A stretch of DNA of 64,000 nucleotides from Amphritea sp. GTDB lineage: Bacteria; Pseudomonadota; Gammaproteobacteria; Pseudomonadales; Balneatricaceae. The notes under the pieces are model-generated. The model saw nothing but the letters and a program-made list of their open reading frames with translations. It made no database searches and was not told the origin of the DNA. The translations under genes were made by a program, and so were the position numbers. Every line of letters starts with the position of its first letter. Position 1 is the first letter of the stretch. This document shows, piece after piece, positions 1 through 9,906 of the stretch. Where the stretch lies: contig NZ_JADGEW010000010.1 of NCBI RefSeq assembly GCF_016744155.1, forward strand, positions 26,410 through 90,409. The letters run 5' to 3'.

Positions 1-63
1 TGAATATTGCGGATCGTGATAAGACTCTCTTGGTCAGTCATATACGTTCAGATGGCCTGTTTT

Positions 64-92
64 GTAGGTTGGGATGAGGCACGAATCCCAAC
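64..92 (+). repeat. REP hairpin with GTAG foot
   Basis: GTAG (64-67) is followed by GTTGGGAT, the loop GAGGCACGA and ATCCCAAC (68-92), an 8-bp stem. A GTAG-type tetranucleotide 5' of a hairpin is the known recognition layout for REP-associated tyrosine transposases. Confidence 0.8.
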
Positions 93-239
93 ATCTAATC
101 CCACATCGAATGGCACAAGGAGGTGACCATGTATTACCCACGGGCTGTGCAACCTGGTGGTTGTTATTTCATTACGGTGATCTTGATGATCGTGATAAAA
201 CTCTGTTGATCAGATATATACGTTCAGATGGCCTGTTTT

Positions 240-268
240 GTAGGTTGGGATGAGGCACGAATCCCAAC
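240..268 (+). repeat. REP hairpin with GTAG foot, second copy
   Basis: This copy has the same sequence as the hairpin at 64-92 and lies 176 bp further along inside the second repeat unit. It sits just upstream of the start codon at 306. Confidence 0.8.
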
Positions 269-305
269 ATCTAATTCCCACATCGAATGGCACAAGGAGG
301 TGACC

Positions 306-835
306 ATGTATTACCGACGGGCTTTGCAGCCAGGTGGTTGTTATTTCTTTACGGTGAATATTGCGGATCGTGATAAGACTCTCTTGGTCAGTCATATTGG
401 CTGCTCCGTGAAGTTGTTAGACAAGTTAAACTCCGTCATCCCTTTCAAATAGATGCGATGGTGGTGTTACCCGAACATCTGCATGCCATCTGGACTCTAC
501 CCGAAGGAGACACCAATTTTTCTAAACGCTGGGGGTTAATTAAAGCAAATTTTTCCAGGGGTTTGGCGAAGAATGAGTCGATTTCTAAGAGCCGTATGTT
601 GAAGGGGGAGAGGGGAGTCTGGCAGCGAAGATATTGGGAGCACCTTATTCGCGATGAAGAGGATTATCGCCGGCATGTGGATTACATCCATTTTAATCCG
701 GTTAAGCATGGTTTGGCCCAACGGTGTGCAGATTGGCCATATTCCAGCTTTCATCGTTATGTTACCCGAGGCGTATTACCGATTGATTGGGGGGAGAGGG
801 TAATGGATTTTTCGGAGGATGGGTTTGGTGAGTAG
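306..835 (+). pseudogene. REP-associated tyrosine transposase (RAYT), frameshifted
   Basis: RAYTs are single-copy Y1/HUH transposases that act on REP hairpins. From ATG 306 the reading is MYYRRALQPGGCYFF and runs to a stop at 450-452. The rest of the protein continues in another frame and opens as MVVLPEHLHAIW at 458. Reading that frame backwards gives LLREVVRQVKLRHPFQIDA, so one base is missing next to position 400. The downstream part keeps the HUH motif (EHLHAIW) and the catalytic tyrosine region (YIHFNPVKHG). All parts of the family are present, so this was a full gene broken by one deletion, or contains a sequencing error. A decayed 3' copy lies at 32650-32755. Confidence 0.85.
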
Positions 836-849
836 TTTTTTTAAGAGTT

Positions 850-878
850 GTTGGGGTTCGTGCCTCACCCCAACCTAC
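850..878 (-). repeat. REP hairpin downstream of the RAYT, inverted
   Basis: GTTGGGGT, a loop and ACCCCAAC are followed by CCTAC. This is the reverse complement of the upstream REP with its GTAG foot. The transposase is therefore flanked by inverted REPs, the usual REP-RAYT arrangement. Confidence 0.8.
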
Positions 879-1081
879 GTTCTTTTTCTAGCAATTTACC
901 TAATAGTCGTCCAATCAAAGGCATAAATTTGAGACTCTCCAATATTGATAAGGAAGAGTGAGAAGAGATACCTTGCAGTTAGAACTTCTGGTCAGACTAT
1001 TTGCTATTACCCTTGCTATTGTCTGTTTCTGTGGTTAAATAACGGCTATTCAGGTTTATTTCAGAGTATGTCTATAATATT

Positions 1082-1100
1082 TCAGCCGATAGTCGGCTGA
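1082..1100. promoter_or_regulatory. Perfect inverted repeat upstream of the efflux operon
   Basis: TCAGCCGA-TAG-TCGGCTGA forms 8-bp arms, 29 bp before the start codon at 1130. It could be a repressor operator or a leader hairpin. It matches neither the CopR-like nor the CueR-like boxes found elsewhere in the window, so the regulator is unknown. Confidence 0.45.
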
Positions 1101-1129
1101 TTACCTGTGTATTTTAAACAAGGTTGCAG

Positions 1130-1621
1130 ATGCAAGCAGTAGTGAAACGGATTGTATTAGTATTGTGCATGCTGGCGGTGGTAACCGCACAGCTGTTCAA
1201 TGCTGCCTCCGCTATGCAGATGAATCACAACGGTTCAGTGTCTGATCAATTAGACTTTCCCCATGCCGCTCATGGGGGTGTTAAAGCTCCAGAACTTAAA
1301 CATTCCCCAGATCACCTTTCGCACTCTGTTGACCAGAGTCTGCAATACATTTCAGAATATCTTGGCTCAGATGCAAACAGCAACTGTTGTGATCAGGTGC
1401 TGACTGAGAGCATGCAGCACTGTACTGATATGGAAATGAATAGTGACGGCTGCGATAATCATGCAGGTTGTGCTCAATCCCATTGTGTTAGTTCTGTCGG
1501 TTGTGGGCTGTCTCAGTATATTTTGGATGTAGACCCTTTAACCAGTATGTCATCTATCGTTAATACCCTGCTTCTATCTCAGAGCAGCGTCTCTCTTTAT
1601 CGTCCTCCCATATTCCGTTGA
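1130..1621 (+). CDS. Small His/Met/Cys-rich periplasmic protein (CzcI/CopL-like)
   Basis: The 163-residue product has an N-terminal signal sequence ending near SAM. It is followed by a domain full of His, Met and paired Cys residues and a short C-terminal RPPIFR tail. Small proteins of this layout often precede RND metal-efflux operons and are thought to bind or sense metal in the periplasm; the exact family is not certain. ATG 1130 is preferred over the TTG at 1124 because AAGG at 1120-1123 is then correctly spaced. Its position just before cusCBA and its metal-ligand content suggest a copper or silver role. Similar short proteins lie at 19788 and 21680. Confidence 0.55.
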   Translation: MQAVVKRIVLVLCMLAVVTAQLFNAASAMQMNHNGSVSDQLDFPHAAHGGVKAPELKHSPDHLSHSVDQSLQYISEYLGSDANSNCCDQVLTESMQHCTDMEMNSDGCDNHAGCAQSHCVSSVGCGLSQYILDVDPLTSMSSIVNTLLLSQSSVSLYRPPIFR

Positions 1622-1627
1622 AAAACT

Positions 1628-1650
1628 AAGCCGATAATTCGGTCTTTTTT
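1628..1650 (+). terminator. Weak hairpin plus T-run
   Basis: AGCCGATAATTCGGT followed by a run of Ts lies between the small protein and cusC. The stem is short, so it may attenuate transcription rather than stop it. Confidence 0.3.
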
Positions 1651-1687
1651 CAGCGGGAGAACAGTATAGATCTCCCAGATTTTTAGA

Positions 1688-3145
1688 ATGTTTCAGACAT
1701 CATCTTTGATGATTTTGATCCTAGTGGGTGTATCTATGTCACCAGTACTTTTATCTTCAATACTTCTCTTTAAGAGATCTACTTTCCGCTTGGTTGTTAT
1801 TCTGCTGATTAACGGTGGAGTCTCTTCATTCGCGTTAGCCGCAGGGGTTATGAGTAACCCTTTAACGCTTGAAAAAGCGGTAACTCTGGCGCTACAAAAT
1901 GATCCCTGGCTGTCGGGTAGCCGATATCAGCAACAAGCAACTGCAGCGATGGCGGAGTCGGCTTTCCAATTACCTGATCCTAATTTTTCTTTGAAGATGG
2001 CAAATCTGCCCACCGACACATTAGATTTTAATCAGGAAGGGATGACGCAGCTGGTTGCCGGGGTATCACAGATGTATCCCCGGGGTGATAGTCGGCGTCT
2101 TATGCGAGAGCAACTGCACTTGCAAAGCGGCCGTCAGCCATTCATGCGCCTGGAACGACAGGAGAAGCTTAGACTGACGATAACCCAGCTATGGTTAGAT
2201 GCTTACCAAGCTAAGCAGAGTGTGCAGCTGATCGAGGCTGACCGGAAACTGTTTGACCAGCTGGTAGATATATCGCTGGCCAGCTATTCCTCCGGACTGA
2301 GAGGTTCAGGGCAGCAAGATCTGATTAAGGCGCAGCTGGAACAGTCGCGTATTGAAGATCGGTTAACGATGTTACGGCAAAAACAGGATGTGGCTGAGCA
2401 AAAACTGCTTGAGTGGTTGCTGCCTTCGGTTAGTGATTTTACTGAGGGTATGAATGGCTTTTCGGGTTATACCTCTGAGCTTCCAGTGCTTAGCTCCCTT
2501 TATACGGATCGTTTTCAAGGCGAGGGGTTAAGTAATAGAGAGCTTTCTAGTTATCTGGTTCGTCACCCCTCAATTCAGATTGTGGATCAGAGTATTGCCG
2601 CAGCGGGTACCGCGGTGCAGTTAGCGAAACAACAATACCAGCCGCAGTGGGGCGTGAATGCGAGTTATGGCTATCGTGGTGAAGACCCAACGGGCCGTGA
2701 CCGAGCTGACCTCTTTAGTGTAGGTGTAACCCTCTCAATGCCACTGTTTTCTTCGACCGGTCAGGATAAAGAGGTTGAAGCCGCTATCTCCCGTCAGGAG
2801 AAGATACGTACTGAAAGATCTTTGATACTCAGGCAGATGATCGCTTCGTTTCACTCAGCCCGGACTCAATTAGATCGTCTCGAACAGCGCCGCGAGATTT
2901 TTGACAACAAGCTCTTGCCTCAGGTTAAGCAACAGGCAGACGCAGCTTTAAATGCGTATGAGTCGGATAACGGCAGCTTTATTGAGGTCGTGCGTGCACG
3001 TATCGCTGAACTCAACACGCGTATCGAATATTTGGGGATCAAAATCGCACGACTGAAACAGATCGCGCAGACCAATTACCTGCTGACTACGACAGAATCA
3101 TCGGCGGAAAACATCACTCTTAGTCAGGAAGGAGTTACTCCATGA
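1688..3145 (+). CDS. CusC/CzcC-type outer-membrane efflux channel (TolC family)
   Basis: This is the outer-membrane duct of a tripartite RND metal pump. The 485-residue protein has a hydrophobic N-terminal leader ending near FALAAG, then two outer-membrane-efflux repeats rich in long helices (LTLEKAVTLALQNDP in the first). It overlaps the adaptor gene by four bases (ATGA), so the two are translationally coupled. No clear ribosome site precedes ATG 1688. An in-frame ATG at 1736 would give a more conventional signal peptide and is a serious alternative. The name rests on family layout and the cusBA neighbours, since TolC-family proteins are not metal-specific by sequence. Confidence 0.85.
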   Translation: MFQTSSLMILILVGVSMSPVLLSSILLFKRSTFRLVVILLINGGVSSFALAAGVMSNPLTLEKAVTLALQNDPWLSGSRYQQQATAAMAESAFQLPDPNFSLKMANLPTDTLDFNQEGMTQLVAGVSQMYPRGDSRRLMREQLHLQSGRQPFMRLERQEKLRLTITQLWLDAYQAKQSVQLIEADRKLFDQLVDISLASYSSGLRGSGQQDLIKAQLEQSRIEDRLTMLRQKQDVAEQKLLEWLLPSVSDFTEGMNGFSGYTSELPVLSSLYTDRFQGEGLSNRELSSYLVRHPSIQIVDQSIAAAGTAVQLAKQQYQPQWGVNASYGYRGEDPTGRDRADLFSVGVTLSMPLFSSTGQDKEVEAAISRQEKIRTERSLILRQMIASFHSARTQLDRLEQRREIFDNKLLPQVKQQADAALNAYESDNGSFIEVVRARIAELNTRIEYLGIKIARLKQIAQTNYLLTTTESSAENITLSQEGVTP

Positions 3146-4650
3146 GCAATACCGTTAAGAATTTAGGGTTAGTTGTACTGGGTATTGCACTGGGAGCGGC
3201 CGGTCTGGGAACCGTGATGACTGGAACCGGTTATTTGGATAATGCTGCAACTGATACCGGAGTCACATCAGTAGCTGAAGCCGCTTCACCAGCGGATGAC
3301 CAACCTCTCTACTGGGTTGCGCCAATGGACCCAAACTATCAACGGGATAAACCGGGTAAGTCACCCATGGGTATGGATCTTGTCCCCGTATACAAAGAGG
3401 AGAGTTCCGGTGCGGATGCCGGCCCCGGGACGATAAAAGTGTCGCCGGAGGTGGTTAATAACCTTGGGGTTAGAACCGCAGTGTCCTCGATGACCAAGAT
3501 GCACTTTGAGGTGCGTACGGTTGGTTATGTTGATTATAACCAGGATGAAATCGTTCATGTGCATCCCCGTGTGGAGGGCTGGATCGAAAAAATATATGTC
3601 AAAGCTGAGGGGGAACCGGTTGAACTAGGAGAACCGCTCTATGAACTCTATTCACCAGCATTGGTAAATGCTCAGGAGGAATATCTGTTTGCGTTGGCAC
3701 GGGGCAACCGCGATCTTATACGGGGTTCTGAAACTCGATTACGTGCCTTACAGGTGCCTCAGAAAGCGTTGGACAAGCTTAGAAAGACAGGTAAAGCGAG
3801 TCAGGCGATAACTTTCTATGCACCCCACAGTGGCGTGGTAGATAACTTCAATTTGCGTGATGGGATGTTTGTTAAGCCAGGAATGACGCTAATGTCGATC
3901 GGTGCGCTGGATGAGGTATGGGTTGAAGCGGAAGTGTTTGAACGACAGGCCGGCATGATCAACGCAGGATTACCGGTTTCTATCCAATTAGACTTTCTAC
4001 CCGGAGAGAGTCGTGAAGGCGTTGTTGATTATGTCTATCCGGTGCTCGATCCGGTAACCCGGACGTTGAAGGTAAGGATGCGTTTTGATAATCGGGATCG
4101 AAAGTTAAAACCGAATATGTTTGCTGAAGTGGTGATTCATAAACATGAAACTGAAGCCGCTCTTACTGTGCCCCAAGAAGCTGTTATCCGGGGTGCTGGA
4201 GAAAATCGAGTCGTGCTGGCGTTGGGTGATGGTCGGTTTAAATCCATTTCAGTTAAGACCGGCCGTAGTGACGGAAAGCTGATTGAAATTTTACAAGGAG
4301 TGAATGCTGGAGAAGAGGTGGTTACTTCAGCCCAGTTCTTGTTGGATTCAGAGTCTAGTAAAACGTCTGATTTCAAACGTATGAATGTTGAGCCGCAAAT
4401 GAGCGCTGACGATATGAGTATGGATGGCATGGGCATGGAAAGCTTAGATATGGAAAGTATGGACATGGATAGCATGAGTCTGGACGGAACGGATAGTGAT
4501 ATGAATCACGAGGAGATGGATTCTGAATCGACAAAAAAAGAAGGGACAAACCCGGAGGCGATGAATCAGAGCGGAATTGATTCGCGCTCTAATGTTTACA
4601 TGGCAATGAATGCTCAGTTACAGCCAGTGTTGACGAAGGTGGTTCTATGA
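3142..4650 (+). CDS. cusB: CusB-type periplasmic adaptor, efflux RND
   Basis: This membrane-fusion protein joins the inner-membrane pump to the outer-membrane channel and can bind metal itself. It has an N-terminal anchor (residues 5-30) and a heavy-metal-binding domain (about 57-84, with YWVAPMDP and [10 protein letters not shown]). The barrel-sandwich/lipoyl and beta-barrel adaptor domains follow. The last 100 residues are an unusual acidic Met-rich tail with repeated MDSM/MESM-like units and no folded CusF domain. Ribosome site AAGGAG precedes ATG 3142. The gene overlaps both neighbours by four bases. The tail may be an extra copper/silver sink. Confidence 0.92.
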   Translation: MSNTVKNLGLVVLGIALGAAGLGTVMTGTGYLDNAATDTGVTSVAEAASPADDQPLYWVAPMDPNYQRDKPGKSPMGMDLVPVYKEESSGADAGPGTIKVSPEVVNNLGVRTAVSSMTKMHFEVRTVGYVDYNQDEIVHVHPRVEGWIEKIYVKAEGEPVELGEPLYELYSPALVNAQEEYLFALARGNRDLIRGSETRLRALQVPQKALDKLRKTGKASQAITFYAPHSGVVDNFNLRDGMFVKPGMTLMSIGALDEVWVEAEVFERQAGMINAGLPVSIQLDFLPGESREGVVDYVYPVLDPVTRTLKVRMRFDNRDRKLKPNMFAEVVIHKHETEAALTVPQEAVIRGAGENRVVLALGDGRFKSISVKTGRSDGKLIEILQGVNAGEEVVTSAQFLLDSESSKTSDFKRMNVEPQMSADDMSMDGMGMESLDMESMDMDSMSLDGTDSDMNHEEMDSESTKKEGTNPEAMNQSGIDSRSNVYMAMNAQLQPVLTKVVL

Positions 4651-7600
4651 TTGAGTCCATTATTCGATGGTCCGTTGGCAATCGATTCTTTGTCTTGTTG
4701 GCCACGGTCATTTTAGTCGGGGGCGGGCTGTTCTCCCTGAAAAACACCCCGGTGGATGCGATCCCGGACCTGTCTGATGTGCAGGTGATTATTAAAACCA
4801 GTTATCCGGGGCAGGCACCTCAGGTGGTAGAAGATCAAGTCACTTATCCACTAACCACCGCGATGTTATCGGTACCGGGTGCTGAAACAGTGCGGGGCTA
4901 CTCGTTTTTTGGTGACTCCTATGTCTATGTCATCTTCAATGAAGATACGGATATGTACTGGGCTCGCAGTAGGGTACTCGAATACCTGAGTCAGGTGGCA
5001 CCATCGTTACCGGCCAATGCCCGGCCCCAGTTGGGGCCTGATGCAACGGGGGTTGGTTGGGTTTATCTCTATGCTTTGATTGATAAAACCGGGCAGCATG
5101 ATATTAGCCAGCTGCGTAGCTTGCAGGATTGGTTTCTCAAATATGAGTTGCAGACTGTCCCAGGAGTGTCTGAGGTGGCGCCGATTGGCGGCATGGTTAA
5201 ACAGTACCAAGTACGGGTGAATCCAGAAAAATTACGGGCATTTAATATGCCGTTATCGCATATTCAGACGGCTATTCAACGGGGTAATCAGGAGGTGGGA
5301 GCCTCAGTCGTGGAAATGGCCGAAGCCGAGTATATGGTTCGGGCTACTGGCTATATTCAGGGCGAAGAGGATTTGAAAAATATTCCTTTGGGTATCAATA
5401 AGAATGGTACGCCGGTGTTGTTACAAGATGTGGCTGACATCGGAACCGGACCGCAGATGCGTCGAGGAGTAGCAGAACTTAACGGTGAAGGTGAAGTAGT
5501 TGGCGGCGTAGTTGTTATGCGTTTCGGAGAAAACGCTCAGAAAACAATTGATGGTGTAAAAGCAAAGCTTGAAACCCTGAAGCAGGGCTTACCCGAAGGG
5601 GTGGAAGTCGTGACGGTGTATGACCGTTCTGGACTGATTGATAGTGCCGTAGAAAACCTATGGCACAAGCTTCTGGAAGAGTTCATTGTCGTAGCGCTGG
5701 TCTGTGTTGTCTTTCTGTTTCACGTGCGCTCTTCTTTGGTTGCAATTATCAGCCTTCCGGTCGGTATTCTCACCGCATTTATAGTGATGAATGCACAAGG
5801 TATTAACGCGAATATTATGTCGTTGGGCGGTATAGCGATAGCGATAGGGGCGATGATCGATGGCGCAATCGTCATGATTGAAAATATGCATAAGCATATG
5901 GAGCGTACACCGTTAACCAAAGAGAATCGTTGGCAGATTGTTGCTGAATCAGCCAGTGAGGTAGGGCCTGCACTATTTTTCAGTTTGCTGATCATTACCG
6001 TTAGCTTTGTGCCGGTCTTTACCCTGGAAGCGCAGGAAGGTCGAATGTTTGCGCCTTTAGCGTTTACTAAAACCTACGCGATGGCAGCCTCTGCGGCTCT
6101 GGCCATTACGCTAGTGCCGGTGCTGATGGGCTACTTCATCCGTGGCAAGATAATGCCCGAACACAAAAACCCAATAAACCGAGTGCTGACCGCTGTTTAC
6201 ATGCCGACGTTGCGTAAAGTACTGGCCTTTCCAAAGCTGACGCTGTTGTTCGCGTTGTTAATATTACTGGTGGGCTTATGGCCATTAGATAAGTTGGGCA
6301 GTGAGTTTATGCCGCCCTTGGATGAAGGTGACTTGATGTATATGCCGACTACTTATCCCGGTATTTCAATTGGCCAGGCTCGTCAGTTGTTACAGCAGAC
6401 TGACAAACTGATCAAAACAGTGCCTGAAGTAGAAACGGTATTCGGCAAAGTGGGGCGGGCGGATAGTGCTACTGACCCTGCACCACTGACCATGATCGAA
6501 ACCTTTATACAGCTTAAACCTAAAGATCAGTGGCGTGCTGGGTTGACGACCGACGATCTGAGAAAAGAACTGGATAATCTGGTTAAAGTGCCGGGGGTGA
6601 CCAATGCCTGGGTGATGCCGATCAAGACCCGTATCGATATGTTGGCCACGGGTATAAAAACGCCGGTTGGGATAAAGATTGCAGGCCCTGAACTAGAACA
6701 AATTCAGCAGATCGGTCAGCAGTTGGAAACTATTTTGAAGGATGTTCCTGGTACCGCCTCGGTGTACTCCGAGCGGGTTGCTGGTGGACGGTATATCAAA
6801 GTGGATATTCAACGTCAGAGTGCTGCGCGATATGGCCTGAACATCGCAGATATCCAGCAGGTTGTGGCGACCGCTATTGGCGGTATGAACGTGTCACAGA
6901 CGATCGAAGGGCTGGAGCGTTACCCTATCAATGTCCGTTATCCACAGGACTACCGTGATTCTCCAGAGCAATTAGCTTTGCTGCCGATCGTAACCCCCAT
7001 GGGGCAACGGATACCGCTAGGTGATGTGGCTAATGTTTACGTTGAGGATGGCCCACCGGGTATCAAGAGTGAAAATGCTCGTCTCAACGGCTGGACCTTT
7101 ATTGATATAGAAGGCATGGATATCGGTAGTTATGTAGAGAACGCGCAGCAGGTTGTGTCCGAGCAACTTCAACTACCGCCAGGTTACTCAGTAAGCTGGG
7201 CTGGTCAGTATGAATATATGCAGCGGGCGAAAGAGAAGCTGACTTATGTTGTACCACTGACCTTAGCGATTATTGTGATTTTGCTGTTCCTTAACTTCCG
7301 CAACTTTGTCGAAGTTAGCATCATCATGGGTACGCTGCCTCTGGCGATGGTAGGCAGTGTCTGGCTGATGTATTTGCAAGGGTTTAATTTTTCAGTGGCC
7401 GTGGGTGTCGGCTTTATTGCCCTGGCCGGTGTCGCGGTGGAGATCGGTGTGATTATGTTGGTCTATCTGAATCAGGCATACCAACAAATGCTGGAGCGCT
7501 GTGAAAAGCAAGGCCTGATCCCCCGGGAGGAGACTCTGCGTCATGCGGTGTTGCACGGCGCGGGTTTACGTGTCCGGCCGGTGATGATGACCGCTGCCGC

Positions 7601-7784
7601 GATTATTGTAGGCTTACTGCCCATTCTGTATGGCACCGGAACCGGCTCAGAAGTGATGAGCCGAATCGCTGCACCGATGGTTGGCGGTATGGTTAGCGCG
7701 GTTATTCTGACGTTGCTGGTATTGCCGGCGGTGTATTTCCTTTGGCGTAAACGCTGTATTGCTCGGTTGGAAACTGAACAGTAA
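4647..7784 (+). CDS. cusA: CusA-type heavy-metal RND efflux pump
   Basis: This proton-driven inner-membrane pump exports Cu+/Ag+ from the periplasm or cytoplasm. The 1045-residue length, the N-terminal start [14 protein letters not shown], the HME-family signature DGAIVMIEN in TM4, and two large periplasmic loops all match CusA/SilA. The Met-rich central region ([17 protein letters not shown] and the later METFIQLKP-like segment) is typical of the Cu/Ag branch rather than the Zn/Co/Cd CzcA branch. Start ATG 4647 has AAGGTGG upstream and overlaps cusB. Substrate is inferred from the family and from the surrounding copper genes. Confidence 0.93.
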   Translation: MIESIIRWSVGNRFFVLLATVILVGGGLFSLKNTPVDAIPDLSDVQVIIKTSYPGQAPQVVEDQVTYPLTTAMLSVPGAETVRGYSFFGDSYVYVIFNEDTDMYWARSRVLEYLSQVAPSLPANARPQLGPDATGVGWVYLYALIDKTGQHDISQLRSLQDWFLKYELQTVPGVSEVAPIGGMVKQYQVRVNPEKLRAFNMPLSHIQTAIQRGNQEVGASVVEMAEAEYMVRATGYIQGEEDLKNIPLGINKNGTPVLLQDVADIGTGPQMRRGVAELNGEGEVVGGVVVMRFGENAQKTIDGVKAKLETLKQGLPEGVEVVTVYDRSGLIDSAVENLWHKLLEEFIVVALVCVVFLFHVRSSLVAIISLPVGILTAFIVMNAQGINANIMSLGGIAIAIGAMIDGAIVMIENMHKHMERTPLTKENRWQIVAESASEVGPALFFSLLIITVSFVPVFTLEAQEGRMFAPLAFTKTYAMAASAALAITLVPVLMGYFIRGKIMPEHKNPINRVLTAVYMPTLRKVLAFPKLTLLFALLILLVGLWPLDKLGSEFMPPLDEGDLMYMPTTYPGISIGQARQLLQQTDKLIKTVPEVETVFGKVGRADSATDPAPLTMIETFIQLKPKDQWRAGLTTDDLRKELDNLVKVPGVTNAWVMPIKTRIDMLATGIKTPVGIKIAGPELEQIQQIGQQLETILKDVPGTASVYSERVAGGRYIKVDIQRQSAARYGLNIADIQQVVATAIGGMNVSQTIEGLERYPINVRYPQDYRDSPEQLALLPIVTPMGQRIPLGDVANVYVEDGPPGIKSENARLNGWTFIDIEGMDIGSYVENAQQVVSEQLQLPPGYSVSWAGQYEYMQRAKEKLTYVVPLTLAIIVILLFLNFRNFVEVSIIMGTLPLAMVGSVWLMYLQGFNFSVAVGVGFIALAGVAVEIGVIMLVYLNQAYQQMLERCEKQGLIPREETLRHAVLHGAGLRVRPVMMTAAAIIVGLLPILYGTGTGSEVMSRIAAPMVGGMVSAVILTLLVLPAVYFLWRKRCIARLETEQ

Positions 7785-7852
7785 TTGGCAACGAGGGCTG
7801 GGTGATGGTGATATCCGCTCGGTCTGAACTATTAAATATAAGGAGGCGGTTT

Positions 7853-8350
7853 ATGTACAGCGCTAAAAGGATCATAAAACCCGTTATTAAACTGACTGGC
7901 GGCGGGCTTGTCTTGTTACTGGCCGGGTGTGGCATGGGGATGGATGACGCTACAGATTATGGAGCTCGTGATTTTTCAAGTAATGGTGAGAAAATTTACT
8001 TTACCGGAAGAAATCAGGCAGGCTCTGCTATCACTTACCGAGGCGGTACGATGCATGCGCAGATGCACAACACGACATGTGCGAGTTGTCACGGAGAAGA
8101 TAGGCAGGGGCAACGACTGTATCCGAAGTTCTGGGTTGTTGCCCCACCATTAACCAAACATTCACTTACCGAAGAGCATGATGATGGTCATGGCGACCAC
8201 GAGCGCTATGACAAAAATAGTTTAAAGTTAGCTATTAGTCAGGGCCTGGATCCTGCCGGCAGTGCATTGAATGGAGCGATGCCCCGATGGGATATTAGCG
8301 ATAACGATATGGAGGATCTGATTAGTTTCTTATTAACCGATAGCCACTGA
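7853..8350 (+). CDS. Lipoprotein c-type cytochrome
   Basis: The 165-residue protein has a lipobox (LLLAGC), so it should be tethered to a membrane, and one heme-c site CASCHG around residue 80. A later Met in GAMPRW may be the sixth ligand. A His/Asp-rich stretch (HDDGHGDHE) lies between them. ATG 7853 is chosen over the upstream in-frame ATG at 7802 because AGGAGG sits at 7841-7846. It lies 68 bp after cusA in the same direction, so it is probably part of that operon and may accept electrons from periplasmic Cu+ oxidation; that role is inference. Confidence 0.75.
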   Translation: MYSAKRIIKPVIKLTGGGLVLLLAGCGMGMDDATDYGARDFSSNGEKIYFTGRNQAGSAITYRGGTMHAQMHNTTCASCHGEDRQGQRLYPKFWVVAPPLTKHSLTEEHDDGHGDHERYDKNSLKLAISQGLDPAGSALNGAMPRWDISDNDMEDLISFLLTDSH

Positions 8351-8473
8351 TCACAAACAGTGCAGCTAATAGTGAAAGTAATTTATGTGGGCGCGTTATC
8401 GTTAGGTATAAGCGCCGTCAAAGAAAAGTTAATCATCAAACGATTTAACGAAAAGACGAATGGAGAAATTATA

Positions 8474-9001
8474 ATGAAAGTTAATAAGATTCTGATTGCC
8501 GGTGCCTTGAGCGCGTTTGTTTTAAGTGGAGCTGTCGTTGCGGGTGAAGGTAGCCATGGTCATGGCCATGATGATGAGTCCAAGCCAGCACAAGCGATGT
8601 CACAGGAGGCGATGTCAAAAGGGTCTACGGCGCAAGAATCGATGTCCCACGGTGCTATGGGCAGTGATATGTCGCAGAATAAAATGTTTCTGGAAAAGAA
8701 AGACATTGATGGCTATACGGTTAGCTTTCATGTAATGAAAGCCGATGAAGGGATGGGACATGGTGGTTCACATAATATAATGATAAAGGTAGAAAAGCAG
8801 GGAGAGATGGTTAATAACCTGAAGATCAACTCCAAAGTGATCTATCCGGATGGTACCGAAGAAAGCAAACCGCTGATGATGATGGGTGACTGGCAGATGG
8901 CAGGCTACGACCTGAAAGACAGTGGTAAACATCAACTGATGGTGTTGTTCAAAACAGCTGATGGTAAAAAGCACTTCGGTGGCTTGCATTACGGCCAGTA
9001 A
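8474..9001 (+). CDS. Secreted His/Met-rich protein of unknown family
   Basis: The 175-residue product has a clear signal peptide (cleavage near VVAGEG), then HGHGHDDE and several MSQ/MSH/MGS motifs (residues 25-75). A compact beta-rich domain follows, containing HNIMIKVEK, MMMGDWQMAGYDL and HHFGG-like ends. I do not recognise the family with confidence; the fold could be an immunoglobulin-like YtkA/CopC relative. Start ATG 8474 follows TGGAGA; the longer upstream reading from 8360 has no ribosome site. Its place after cusCBA and its ligand content point to periplasmic copper or silver binding. Confidence 0.6.
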   Translation: MKVNKILIAGALSAFVLSGAVVAGEGSHGHGHDDESKPAQAMSQEAMSKGSTAQESMSHGAMGSDMSQNKMFLEKKDIDGYTVSFHVMKADEGMGHGGSHNIMIKVEKQGEMVNNLKINSKVIYPDGTEESKPLMMMGDWQMAGYDLKDSGKHQLMVLFKTADGKKHFGGLHYGQ

Positions 9002-9109
9002 ATGTTCTAAGTGAATACCTGATTAGGGGGAGGTATCCTCCTCCTATGTTGTGTAGGTTAGTACAATTAATTTTATGATTGCTACCTATAAAAGGTGTAA
9101 TAAGAGCTA

Positions 9110-9787
9110 ATGAAGTCAGGCCAGGCGTATGTTCGTTATTTTCTTATTATTGCTGCGGTAATTACTTTTATCATCTGGAGCTGGGCAGATCATTTTAGTG
9201 TGCAGCTCCAATTTGACTGGAGCGATGTTGCAGGTGTGGTTAAATTTCTCCGGAGCAATGGGGTGATAGGCCCGCTGGTAATTATCTTTGGGATGGCTGT
9301 TGCGATAGTATTTAGTCCCTTACCCAGTGCCCCTATTGCTATGGCAGCAGGTGCAACTTATGGGCACTTTGAGGGAACGCTCTATATTTTTATAGGTTCA
9401 CTATTCGGAGCGTCGCTTGCTTTCGGTATCTCAAGAGTTATGGGGTTCGAGGCAGCTCGTATCTGGGTTGAAACACGATTCCCTAGCTGGAAGTTGGGTG
9501 ATCATCAACGATTAATGTGGCTGATTATGTTATCTCGATTAATGCCGTTTATTTCATTTGATTTAATGAGTTATGCCGCGGGCGTTACTACTTTAAGTTA
9601 TTGGCGGTTTTTGTTGGCGACTGCCATAGGCATACTTCCAGCGAGTTTTTTGTTGGCTCATTTCGGAGAAGCGTTCACAGAACAAACCTTTACTGTAAAT
9701 GCAATAATTGTAGTGTTATTTATTGTTATGGCTGGAGTTTGGCGACTTAAAACTAGCACTAGCAAAAGCCGTCCACCATCGGTTTGA
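9110..9787 (+). CDS. TVP38/TMEM64 (DedA-like) membrane protein
   Basis: The 225-residue integral membrane protein has about six hydrophobic segments and the VTT-domain core seen in TVP38 proteins (FSPLPSAPIAMAAGATYG, GSLFGASLAFGISR, SRLMPFISFDLMSYAAGVT). Members of this superfamily are proposed lipid scramblases or membrane-stress proteins and often travel with mercury and copper resistance genes. The gene stands alone between the cus operon and the convergent lgt gene. The family call is firm; its role here is not known. Confidence 0.8.
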   Translation: MKSGQAYVRYFLIIAAVITFIIWSWADHFSVQLQFDWSDVAGVVKFLRSNGVIGPLVIIFGMAVAIVFSPLPSAPIAMAAGATYGHFEGTLYIFIGSLFGASLAFGISRVMGFEAARIWVETRFPSWKLGDHQRLMWLIMLSRLMPFISFDLMSYAAGVTTLSYWRFLLATAIGILPASFLLAHFGEAFTEQTFTVNAIIVVLFIVMAGVWRLKTSTSKSRPPSV

Positions 9788-9906
9788 AAATAGATAAGGC
9801 TAACTAAGTATTTAATTTTGAGAAGATATTCCACCGTCGGCAGCGTGCTGCTGGATTTGATACCAAACCCATTACAGCGCAATAACGTATCTTAGGAGAA
9901 TTAGTT

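Larger units (their letters stand above)
1..396 (+). repeat. Tandem repeat of the RAYT 5' region, about 177 bp per unit
   Basis: The string GATCGTGATAA recurs at 12, 188 and 366, giving periods of 176 and 178 bp. Each full unit carries a REP hairpin, a strong AAGGAGGTGACC ribosome binding site, an ATG (129 and 306) and the first codons of the transposase. The ATG-129 copy shifts frame after about 17 codons and stops quickly. The first unit is cut by the window edge, so more copies may lie upstream. The junction after GTCATAT differs between the first unit (ACGTTCAG) and the last one (TGGCTGCT), which marks the duplication breakpoint. Confidence 0.85.

Noticed and set aside
1-400. Possible integron or phage attachment site at the left end
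   Set aside because: The repeats contain a RAYT start region and REP hairpins, not attC-like or att sites; no integrase gene is present in the window.
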